Positions 7,440 to 15,013 of a DNA stretch of 45,878 bases are shown in pieces. The DNA is from Myxococcota bacterium (GTDB lineage Bacteria > Myxococcota > JAJVIH01). Numbering within the stretch: position 1 is the first letter of the stretch; the number at the start of each line of letters is the position of its first letter. The stretch spans positions 1 to 45,878 of the forward strand of contig JAJVIH010000065.1 of the NCBI GenBank assembly GCA_022072125.1. The letters are read 5' to 3'. The notes under the pieces were generated by a model. It made no database searches. It worked only from the letters and a program-made list of their open reading frames with translations, and was not told the origin of the DNA. The position numbers were made by a program, and so were the translations under genes.

Positions 7440-7515
7440 GGCCGCCGCCGGCCTCTTCCTCTCTTGCGTTGTCAGCAATCAGGAAAACCATCGGACTTGT
7501 CCTGTGTCCGTTCCG

Positions 7516-7695
7516 CCATGACGCATGGAATCCACCAGCCCGAGTCCAGCGCCCAGCCGCGGGTTGATGTCCCGCATCACCTCCGGGACCTTTCACTACG
7601 GTCTTGGCCGCGTGTTGCCGCAGGCCATCGGCTTTCTGCTGATCCCGCTTTACGCGGCGCTGCTCACCCCCCACGACTACGGCCTGGTGGATATG
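7516..7695 (+). repeat. Direct repeat copy 2, start of second flippase gene
   Basis: This is the partner of 5934-6113, with 172 of 180 bases identical. Elsewhere the two flippase genes are far less alike: 42 of 60 bases agree between 6661-6720 and 8243-8302. The sharp edge suggests recent gene conversion or duplication of the 5' end. Recombination between the copies would remove 1582 bases and leave one in-frame hybrid flippase. Confidence 0.9.
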
Positions 7696-9012
7696 CATGC
7701 GCAATGCGGCGGCGTGCTTGTCCTGCTGATGCGTTTCAGCCTCGGCGGCTCGATTTCCAGGTTTTATTACGATTACAAGGAAGGCCGGGAACTCCAGAAC
7801 TATGTGGCGACCATCGGCGGATTCATGGTCATCAACAGTTTGCTGGTTGGGGGGATCGTCCTGATCAGCGCCCCTTTCTGGCTTCACCGGATTCTTCCCG
7901 GGTTTGGGTATTTTCCCTACTTTGTACTGGCGGTGCTGGCTTCCATATTGTCCGTGGGATCGGAAATCCAGCGCCGGCTCATGCAGGCCCGGGAACAGAC
8001 GGCGATGACCGCCAAACTCAACCTGATCACGGCTCTGGCGGGAATCGCCCTGGCGCTGTTTTTTGTCGCCGGGTTGCGCTGGGGCGCCTTTGGAATGGTC
8101 TTCGCCCAATTCCTGGCAGGGCTGGTGTTTTATATCCAGGCCATCGCCTATCTGAAGCATGACGCCCGGGGATCGTTCGAGAAAGATCGCTTGAAAGGCT
8201 CCTTGGCCTATGCGGCAGGATTGTTTCCCTCACATGCCATCGCCGCGTTTCTTCCCGTGGCGAACCGCGCCATACTGGCCCAGACAGGGGCCCTGGAATC
8301 CGTCGGTTTGGTGGCCCTCGCCAACCGCTTCGTGCAGCCGGTTGTCATCGCATCCGAATCATTCGCTTCCGCCTACCCGCCCATCTATTTCGCCGTTCGC
8401 AAACAGGGCGGCGCCGCGGAACTGGACCAGTTGCGTTCCGTGGAACGCCTGATCTGGTACGTCACCATGGCGGCCGCCGCTGGCGCCGCCATGTTTGCTC
8501 CACCGCTGATCCGGTTGTTGACCCCGGAAACCTACCACTCCAGTGCGCCGCTCGCCCCAATCCTGGTCGCGGTTCCGGTGCTCAGCATGATGTACACGCT
8601 GTTTGGAATGGAGTTGTTCTACAGCAAAAAAACCTGGGTCCTGCCCCTGATTGCAGCATGCGGCGCGGCGGCGAATTGGGGAAGCACCTGGCTGCTCTGC
8701 CAGCGTTATGGGGCCGCGGGCGCCGCCTGGGGAATGGTCGCTGGACAATCCGTATTCAGTCTCCTGGCGGTGGCCGCGGCTTCACGGCTTACGGTGGTTT
8801 CACATGACTGGACGGCCATTCTCAGAACATTGGCGGTCTGGAGCGCCGCAATCGCGGCCGGCCTGGCGCAACCGGTCCAAAATGACTGGCTTGCGATACT
8901 GGTCAGGTCAGGCATCTTCATTGGCGCCGTGGTTCTGCTGCATTTGTCCGGCGATGATACGGCTTCACGCCTGATTCAGCGGATCAACGGCAGGGTGTTT
9001 TCCCGGAAGTAG
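7525..9012 (+). CDS. Polysaccharide flippase, copy 2 (Wzx, MOP superfamily)
   Basis: This 495-residue membrane protein is a tandem paralogue of the preceding flippase, collinear with it and of nearly equal length. It has the same N-terminal tail and first helix, then about 12-14 hydrophobic helices. Shared landmarks include the LGGS(V/I)(A/S)RF(Y)F/Y segment after the third helix, the ALFFVAGLRWGAFGM helix and the Y/FFSKKTW(I/V)L turn. It would move a lipid-linked oligosaccharide to the periplasmic face for polymerisation. The next gene starts one base after its stop region, so they are co-expressed. Whether the two copies differ in substrate cannot be read from the sequence, but their central regions have diverged enough to allow it. 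Confidence 0.85.
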   Translation: MESTSPSPAPSRGLMSRITSGTFHYGLGRVLPQAIGFLLIPLYAALLTPHDYGLVDMHAQCGGVLVLLMRFSLGGSISRFYYDYKEGRELQNYVATIGGFMVINSLLVGGIVLISAPFWLHRILPGFGYFPYFVLAVLASILSVGSEIQRRLMQAREQTAMTAKLNLITALAGIALALFFVAGLRWGAFGMVFAQFLAGLVFYIQAIAYLKHDARGSFEKDRLKGSLAYAAGLFPSHAIAAFLPVANRAILAQTGALESVGLVALANRFVQPVVIASESFASAYPPIYFAVRKQGGAAELDQLRSVERLIWYVTMAAAAGAAMFAPPLIRLLTPETYHSSAPLAPILVAVPVLSMMYTLFGMELFYSKKTWVLPLIAACGAAANWGSTWLLCQRYGAAGAAWGMVAGQSVFSLLAVAAASRLTVVSHDWTAILRTLAVWSAAIAAGLAQPVQNDWLAILVRSGIFIGAVVLLHLSGDDTASRLIQRINGRVFSRK

Positions 9013-9013
9013 C

Positions 9014-10813
9014 ATGGGAACGCCGGTTTTCATTGATTATCCGCGCGTGGACGAAGTTCTTCTGCAACACGCGCTGGCGCGCCAGCCGGATTCCATTCTG
9101 GTGGCGAGGGACGCCGTGTGGGATTGCGCGGTTCCCGGATCAGCCAGGATCGTTCCCGATTTCAAATCCCCCGAATTTCGCGATGAATATATAGATGATC
9201 TTCAGCGCTGGTTTTCCCTGCTCCGGGAAAAAATCCGGCCCTCGTCCCTGTATCATCGCGCCGGCGTGGATCTGTTCGAGGCGGTTCTTTACAATTATCT
9301 CTTCACCACCGAGGAATACGTATATCGTTCCTGGCTGGTGAACCGGAAACTCGCCACGGAAAATGGCTCGTCCGGCCTGCGGGTGATTGTTGATGCGCAG
9401 CGCGTGGGGCATTGGTTTGTTCCGGAGTTGATCGAGAAACACGCGGGAACCATCCTTGAGATTGGTCCTGGGACGGAAAAACAGGGGGCTTCCACGCCGC
9501 GACACAGGTTCATGAAGGAACTGATCTATCCGGTCTTCCGGGACATCAGGAAAATCAAATCATTCGTTCCCCGGCGCGATATCGTCAAACCGGATATCCT
9601 TTTTGTGGAGAGCTACCCAAACAGCATTTTCATGGGGGCGGCGACCTGTCAGGAACTGGAAAAATCGTTTGGAATCATCGCGCGGATATTGGTCTGCCAT
9701 GAAAAAAACTGGATGTTGATCCGTGATTCCGCGCAAGCGCGGTACTGCATATTCCTTGGCGACCTGATTTCCCCGGACATCCAGATGGGCGCGTTGTTCA
9801 AAAAAGGCGTGGCGGCGTCCTTTTTTGAACTGGCGGCGGAAAAAATATTGGCGGACGCCTGGCGGCGCGCAAATGGATATCCGATCAATCTTTGCAGAAA
9901 ACACCGGACAGCCATGGTGAATGTATTCACCGAAGCCGCCGGCTGGATTGAACTGGCTTCGCGCATTCTTGAAGAGCTGCGTCCCCAGGTGCTTTGTTCC
10001 CATAACTTCAGCAACCTGTTCAGCCGGGCGTTTGTTCTCACCGCGAAATCCAGAGCGGTTCCAACGGTTCTGTTTCAGCATGGACAATTCGCCCTCCACC
10101 GGTTTGAAAGGTTTCATATTCATGACCACATCGTTGTGTGGGGGGAATATTTCAGGGATGGTCTGAAAATGCTGAGCGCCGGAAACGCCAGATTTCATGT
10201 CACTGGATGTGTAAAATACGAGGGCGATATAGGCGGGGCGAAATCCCCCGCGGTCAATAACGGATTGAAGGTATTGTTCCTGCCTTCCAGAACGGATGGC
10301 AGTTTCGTCTCCTATCCCGTCGCCGAAAGCATCGCGCGCGCGGTGATCGAGTGCGCGAAACAGCGTCCGGAATACCGGTTTATCATCAAGCCGCATCCGA
10401 GCGATGACTCGATCCTGTGGAAACGCCTGGATTTCCCGGAAAACGTCGCATTCATGAATGCGCTCTCCTCGATTCAACTGGTCCGCGATTCGGATGTTGT
10501 GATCATTTCAACGAGCAGCAGTGGTTTTGAAGCTTGCGCCATTGGGAAAGATCTGATTGTCACGCAGTTTCCGGGGCAGCCCGTGTCCCGCGACTATCAG
10601 GCGGCTCCCTGCGCGATTTGGGCGGACTCCGCCGGCGGGTTGCTCAAGGCGCTGGATGATATTCACTCGGACGCGGATATCCGTCTCAAGCTGGAGAAAG
10701 GGAGGGCGGAATTCAGGAGGAAGCTGTTGAACGATCTGCAACCTGGAGTCGCGAACAGGAACGCCGGGTTATTATCCTCTCTGTTGCGGGAGAAACATTG
10801 GTTGACGCCGTGA
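9014..10813 (+). CDS. Putative GT-B glycosyltransferase / surface-polysaccharide transferase
   Basis: This 599-residue cytoplasmic protein has no signal peptide. The C-terminal half shows GT-B features seen in capsule and CDP-glycerol-type transferases: an FQHG motif at 354-357, an acceptor-side segment VVWGEYFRDGL, KPHPS at 459-463, and a donor-binding serine-rich loop STSSSGFEA at 499-507. The first ~300 residues do not match a family I know and may be an additional domain; they include a GPGTEKQGASTPRHRF stretch. It starts one base after the flippase stop and its end overlaps the next glycosyltransferase by 16 bases. It probably adds a sugar or a polyol-phosphate to the repeat unit; donor and linkage are unknown. 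The gene is more AT-rich than wbpA. Confidence 0.65.
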   Translation: MGTPVFIDYPRVDEVLLQHALARQPDSILVARDAVWDCAVPGSARIVPDFKSPEFRDEYIDDLQRWFSLLREKIRPSSLYHRAGVDLFEAVLYNYLFTTEEYVYRSWLVNRKLATENGSSGLRVIVDAQRVGHWFVPELIEKHAGTILEIGPGTEKQGASTPRHRFMKELIYPVFRDIRKIKSFVPRRDIVKPDILFVESYPNSIFMGAATCQELEKSFGIIARILVCHEKNWMLIRDSAQARYCIFLGDLISPDIQMGALFKKGVAASFFELAAEKILADAWRRANGYPINLCRKHRTAMVNVFTEAAGWIELASRILEELRPQVLCSHNFSNLFSRAFVLTAKSRAVPTVLFQHGQFALHRFERFHIHDHIVVWGEYFRDGLKMLSAGNARFHVTGCVKYEGDIGGAKSPAVNNGLKVLFLPSRTDGSFVSYPVAESIARAVIECAKQRPEYRFIIKPHPSDDSILWKRLDFPENVAFMNALSSIQLVRDSDVVIISTSSSGFEACAIGKDLIVTQFPGQPVSRDYQAAPCAIWADSAGGLLKALDDIHSDADIRLKLEKGRAEFRRKLLNDLQPGVANRNAGLLSSLLREKHWLTP

Positions 10814-12039
10814 CATCCCCTGTCTGGCCGGCGGAAAAAAAACTGCTCGTCTGGTCCAAATCGGCGCCCGATTTTCCGTCGGGCAGTCCGGCGATTCTGG
10901 CCGAACTGCTCCGTCACGCGCCGCCGGGCCATGTTCGCGTGGTGGCGGAAGACAGTCCCTTGCGCCGCCAGATGGATATCGCCTATCCAATCCGCCGGCT
11001 GAACATCCGCCGGATGAGTTGGCCATTTCCGCGCGGCGCGAGGGTGATCCCCTGGGCGAGGCTTTTGGCGGCGTTTCCAATGACCGCGATCGGATTGCGG
11101 GAGGTCCTCAGCTTTCAACCTTCAGCCATTCTGACCATTTACTTTGATGATGCGTGGATGATCAGTTCCTTGCTTGTTTCCCTGATCACTGGGACGCCAT
11201 TGATTGTTTATGTTCATGATCCGTACTTGGAGAATGTCAGGGCCTCTTCCTCCATGCGTCTCAAGCTGATGAAGCCAGTGGAGAAAAGCATCATGCGGCA
11301 GGCGCAAATCCTGACGCTGTACGAATCCCTCTCAAGACATTACCACGAGTTGTATCAGGTCTCGCCTTCCGTGATTCCGCATCTGGTGACGAAAAAACGG
11401 CTGTCCTGGACGCCGCCCGGCGGGAAGCCCCCTTTGGTGATCGGATTCGCCGGTTCAATCTATGCAAATAACCTGAGGCAGATGAAAGACCTGGCTGGAA
11501 TCTGCGGGAACAATGAAAATATTCATCTGCGCATTTTCACGCCCACCAAAAAGGAAGAGCTTCTCAAAGCAGGGATTTCAGGAGAGAGAATTTCCGTGAT
11601 GTTCGCGGACAATCAGGACAAGCTGTTGGCCGAATTAAACAAATGCCATTTGCTCTACCTGCCGCTCGATTCAGAAGGGGGTGAGGGATTGACCCGGCTC
11701 AACCTGAAGGTGGTGTTGCCCACCAAGGCGGTGGATTATCTGCTGGCTGGGCCGCCTGCGCTTGTTCACGCGCCCTCTGACTATGAGGTTTTCCGGTTTT
11801 TCCAGACAACCGGATCCGCTCTTCTTCTGGATGCGGATTCGTCCGAGACCCTGGAACAGCGCTTGAACCGTTATCTCGATTCCGGGATACCCGGGATTCC
11901 GGAACATCATCTGCTCGCGGCGCTGGATCATTTCTCTTCCGGAAAAGTTCTGGAGAAGTTTTTTACCGTTCTGCGGAACGCCTCTCCATCACCCCGTCAC
12001 TCAATCCGCTCGTCATTGACAAGGTCTCACGCAACATGA
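10798..12039 (+). CDS. Glycosyltransferase, GT4-like
   Basis: This 413-residue GT-B fold protein resembles family 4 glycosyltransferases. The N-terminal half carries IVYVHDPYLENV. The C-terminal half opens with VIGFAGSIYANNLRQMKDL, a typical second Rossmann start, and continues with CHLLYLPLDSEGG and PTKAVDYLLAGPPALVHAP in the donor-binding position. The EX7E element is not obvious, so the fit to GT4 is loose. I kept the TTG start at 10798 because GGGAG lies five bases upstream; a GTG at 10810 forming a GTGA overlap with the previous stop is an equally natural alternative. Its own stop overlaps the following methyltransferase start (ATGA). It likely extends the repeat unit at the cytoplasmic membrane face. 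Confidence 0.72.
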   Translation: MVDAVTSPVWPAEKKLLVWSKSAPDFPSGSPAILAELLRHAPPGHVRVVAEDSPLRRQMDIAYPIRRLNIRRMSWPFPRGARVIPWARLLAAFPMTAIGLREVLSFQPSAILTIYFDDAWMISSLLVSLITGTPLIVYVHDPYLENVRASSSMRLKLMKPVEKSIMRQAQILTLYESLSRHYHELYQVSPSVIPHLVTKKRLSWTPPGGKPPLVIGFAGSIYANNLRQMKDLAGICGNNENIHLRIFTPTKKEELLKAGISGERISVMFADNQDKLLAELNKCHLLYLPLDSEGGEGLTRLNLKVVLPTKAVDYLLAGPPALVHAPSDYEVFRFFQTTGSALLLDADSSETLEQRLNRYLDSGIPGIPEHHLLAALDHFSSGKVLEKFFTVLRNASPSPRHSIRSSLTRSHAT

Positions 12040-12941
12040 AATCAAACCAGGAATACCAGATTTCCTTCCATGGCAGCCGTTTTGGTTCTCTCAATGAGTT
12101 GGTTCTTCCGGAAACCAGGGCGTTGTACGAAGATTTGAGGAAATTTTCGGATGATTACATTCGCAGGGCCACCGTTTCCAAAGCGTGGCCTACCGCCTAC
12201 CCTTGGCCTTTGGACGCGCTTCATTGCAACACGCGGTTATGGGAATATCCGTTCGTGCTGGACGCCATGCGGCGCCATACGCGAGGGGAAGGTCAATTGC
12301 TGGATATTGGATCCGCGATGACCTTTTTCCCGGGGTATTGTGCTGGAAACAGGTTTTCCGTCATCGCCAGCGACATTGACGCCAGAATGAAAACCTGGGC
12401 GGATGCTGTCTGGCGGGAATTGAGGGAGACCGGAACATGGCCGCAACCTTCCCAACTGGAATATCGCACCGAGGATGCGACCAGACTGACCTTGCCCAGC
12501 GAAAGCTGTGACGTGGTGACCAATATTTCCGTTCTCGAACACATGCCTCTCCATCTGCTGGTCAAATCCCTCCAGGAAATCCACCGGGTGCTGCGCCATG
12601 GCGGCGTCTTCATTTGCACCCTGGATTGCTGGATTCGCGGCGCCAGGGATGATCACCATCATCCGCTGGATCAGGCGGAATTCACCCGTTTCATGGGAGA
12701 GTTGACCTCTCTGTTTACGCCGGTGGAGCCTCATGTCTGCCGCACGCCATCGGATTTGATCACCAATTTCAAATACCCGGTTGAACTGGTCTCCAACAGC
12801 CCTGTGTTCAGGGCGGCGCAGTCTGCCGCCCCTGGCGTCAAAGATCGGCTGAAATCGAGACTCCGGCTGGCTGTCAAGGGCCCGCCTTCCTCCAATCAAT
12901 TGGAGTGGTGCGCCTTCGGAATCACCTTGCGGAAAGAGTAA
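12036..12941 (+). CDS. SAM-dependent methyltransferase (class I)
   Basis: This 301-residue cytoplasmic protein has a class I methyltransferase core in the middle. Motif I is LLDIGSAMTFFPG, where GS replaces the usual GxG. An acidic strand end ASDID follows, then CDVVTNISVLEHMPLHLLVKSLQEIHRVLRHGGVFICTLD, the standard motif IV to post-motif region. It is coupled to the preceding glycosyltransferase by an ATGA overlap and lies six bases before the epimerase. In this setting it probably O-methylates a sugar of the repeat unit or caps the chain, but the acceptor is unknown. The N-terminal ~75 residues are outside the core and may hold the acceptor site. Confidence 0.8.
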   Translation: MKSNQEYQISFHGSRFGSLNELVLPETRALYEDLRKFSDDYIRRATVSKAWPTAYPWPLDALHCNTRLWEYPFVLDAMRRHTRGEGQLLDIGSAMTFFPGYCAGNRFSVIASDIDARMKTWADAVWRELRETGTWPQPSQLEYRTEDATRLTLPSESCDVVTNISVLEHMPLHLLVKSLQEIHRVLRHGGVFICTLDCWIRGARDDHHHPLDQAEFTRFMGELTSLFTPVEPHVCRTPSDLITNFKYPVELVSNSPVFRAAQSAAPGVKDRLKSRLRLAVKGPPSSNQLEWCAFGITLRKE

Positions 12942-12947
12942 GGAAAA

Positions 12948-13919
12948 ATGATCGCCAATACACCCGTGGCTTTGGTGACTGGCGGAGCCGGGGCAATCGG
13001 CTCCCGTTTATGCGCGCGTCTGATAACGGATGGTTTTCAGGTGATAGCGCTGGATGACCTCTCCTCCGGCTACCTGGAAAACCTCCCGCCGAGTGCGGAA
13101 TTCGTATCGGGCTCCATCTGTGAGGCTGATCTGCTGAACAGGCTTTTTGAGCAGTACCGGTTCACCCATGTATTTCACCTCGCGGCCCTGTTCGCCAACC
13201 AGAACTCGGTGGATCATCCGGAGCGCGATCTGGATGTGAACGGCCTTGGAACCATGCGCATCGGGCTGGAGGCCTGCCGCCCGGATTCTCTCAAACGGCT
13301 CAGGCGCCTTGTTTATACCTCCTCCTCGTGCGTATATGGGAACTGCGCTGGAAAGGTCAGTGAAACGGCGGCCTTTGATTTGGATACCCCATACGCCATC
13401 ACCAAGCTGCTGGGCGAACATTATTTCCGGTATTTCTCCCGGCAGTATGGCGTTCCGGTCTCCATTGTGCGCCTGTTCAATTCGTATGGTCCCGGCGAAA
13501 GGCCCGGCAAATACCGGAATGTCATTCCCAATTTTATCTGGAAAGCCCTGAACAACGAACCGCTCACCATCACGGGCACAGGCGAGGAAACCCGTGATTT
13601 CACCTATATCGAGGATGTGGTGGACGGCATCGTGCTGGCGGCGACATCGGATAACGCCGCTGGAGAAACCTTCAACCTGGCCACTGGCCAGGAGACTCCC
13701 GTGGGAGAACTCGCCCGGATGATCGTCGAGATGACAGGATCCAAAAGCGAAATCCGCCATGTGCCGCGAAGATCATGGGATCATGTTCTTCGCCGCTGCG
13801 GGGATATATCCAGAGCACGGGAACGGCTGGGTTATGATCCCAAAACCACGCTGCCAGAGGGGCTGCGTCCCGCCATTGAGTGGATCCGGCGGCTTCCTCC
13901 TTCCTCCATCCGTCTCTGA
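12948..13919 (+). CDS. NAD-dependent sugar epimerase/dehydratase (extended SDR)
   Basis: This 323-residue extended short-chain dehydrogenase acts on a nucleotide sugar. It shows the NAD-binding GGAGAIGS near the N-terminus, a DDLSSG loop after the second strand as in GalE/WbpP proteins, HLAA, the catalytic Ser-Tyr-Lys arrangement (YTSSSCVYG and YAITK), and the substrate-side RLFNSYGPGERP and TRDFTYIEDVVDG. AAGGA precedes the ATG closely. The UDP-glucose/UDP-GlcNAc 4-epimerase subgroup is the best guess; a 4,6-dehydratase is less likely because the SYYxK/TDE pattern of dehydratases is absent. It would supply a C4-epimeric sugar for one of the transferases. Three bases separate it from the 2-epimerase gene. 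Confidence 0.85.
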   Translation: MIANTPVALVTGGAGAIGSRLCARLITDGFQVIALDDLSSGYLENLPPSAEFVSGSICEADLLNRLFEQYRFTHVFHLAALFANQNSVDHPERDLDVNGLGTMRIGLEACRPDSLKRLRRLVYTSSSCVYGNCAGKVSETAAFDLDTPYAITKLLGEHYFRYFSRQYGVPVSIVRLFNSYGPGERPGKYRNVIPNFIWKALNNEPLTITGTGEETRDFTYIEDVVDGIVLAATSDNAAGETFNLATGQETPVGELARMIVEMTGSKSEIRHVPRRSWDHVLRRCGDISRARERLGYDPKTTLPEGLRPAIEWIRRLPPSSIRL

Positions 13920-13922
13920 ACC

Positions 13923-15011
13923 ATGAAAGAACTGCTGCTCGTCGCCGGGGCGCGCCCCAATTTCATCAAGGTGGCCCCCGTATGCCACGCCCTGGCCGGC
14001 CATCCGCGGCTCGGCTTCACCCTGGTCCATACGGGACAACATTACGACGACGCCATGTCGCGCCGTTTCTTCGAGGTGCTGGACATTCCCGCCCCTGGCG
14101 TCAATCTCGAAGTGGGATCGGGCAGCCATGCGGTCCAGACCGCCCGCATCATGGAGCGCTTCGAACCGGTGGTGGCGGAGCGCAAACCCGCCGCGGTCGT
14201 CGTCTTCGGAGATGTCAACTCCACCGCCGCATGCGCGCTGGTCGCTTGCAAGCTCAACACGCCGGTGGTGCATGTGGAAGCGGGGCTGCGCAGCTTTGAT
14301 CGCACCATGCCCGAGGAGATCAACCGCATCGTCACCGATGTGTTGAGCAGCCTGTTGCTGGTCAGCGAACCCTCGGGACTGCGCAACCTGCTGAACGAGG
14401 GAATCTCCCGGGACAAGATCGTGGAAGTTGGCAATGTCATGATTGACTCGCTTCAGCGGGTGCGTCCCCGGGTGGAAGCCCAGCAGCCATGGACTACCTT
14501 TGGATTGAGCCGGGGCGGATATGGACTTGTCACCCTGCACCGTCCCGCCAACGTGGATGACGACACCGTGCTGAAGGCGCTGCTTGGCGCGCTGGGGAGA
14601 GTCTCGGAAAAACTTCCGCTGATCTTCCCCATGCATCCGCGCACCCGCGCGCGCATCCAGCAACTGGGATGGAATCCTCCCGCCGGCTTCCAGATGGTCG
14701 AGCCGGTGTCCTATATTGACAGCATCGGACTGCAACTGGGCGCGCGGGTGGTGCTGACCGATTCCGGCGGACTTCAGGAAGAGTCTTCCTGCCTGGGAAC
14801 GCCATGCCTGACGCTGCGCCCCAACACCGAACGGCCCGTCACCGTCGAGTTGGGCAGCAACATCATTCTGGGCAATGATCCCGCCGCCGTGGAATCCGCG
14901 GTCCATGAAGTGATCGCGGGCAGGATCAAGCGCGCCCAACCGATTCCGTTGTGGGATGGCCGCGCCGCCGAAAGGGTGGTGGCCGCGATGGACGCCTTCC
15001 TGCACCCCTGA
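13923..15011 (+). CDS. wecB: UDP-GlcNAc 2-epimerase, non-hydrolysing (WecB type)
   Basis: This 362-residue GT-B-like epimerase interconverts UDP-GlcNAc and UDP-ManNAc. The family's key residues are present: GARPNFIK at 9-16, Asp97 in FGDVNST, Glu119 in HVEAGLRSF, Glu131/132 in MPEEINR and His206 in LHRPAN. The DSGGLQEE segment near residue 284 binds UDP. It is assigned to WecB rather than WbpI because a second paralogue at 29183-30277 sits beside the WbpD/E fusion. The UDP-ManNAc it makes could be a donor for one of the glycosyltransferases or, less likely, a substrate of the dehydrogenase at 4577-5890. The next gene begins two bases after its stop. Confidence 0.85.
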   Translation: MKELLLVAGARPNFIKVAPVCHALAGHPRLGFTLVHTGQHYDDAMSRRFFEVLDIPAPGVNLEVGSGSHAVQTARIMERFEPVVAERKPAAVVVFGDVNSTAACALVACKLNTPVVHVEAGLRSFDRTMPEEINRIVTDVLSSLLLVSEPSGLRNLLNEGISRDKIVEVGNVMIDSLQRVRPRVEAQQPWTTFGLSRGGYGLVTLHRPANVDDDTVLKALLGALGRVSEKLPLIFPMHPRTRARIQQLGWNPPAGFQMVEPVSYIDSIGLQLGARVVLTDSGGLQEESSCLGTPCLTLRPNTERPVTVELGSNIILGNDPAAVESAVHEVIAGRIKRAQPIPLWDGRAAERVVAAMDAFLHP

Positions 15012-15013
15012 TC

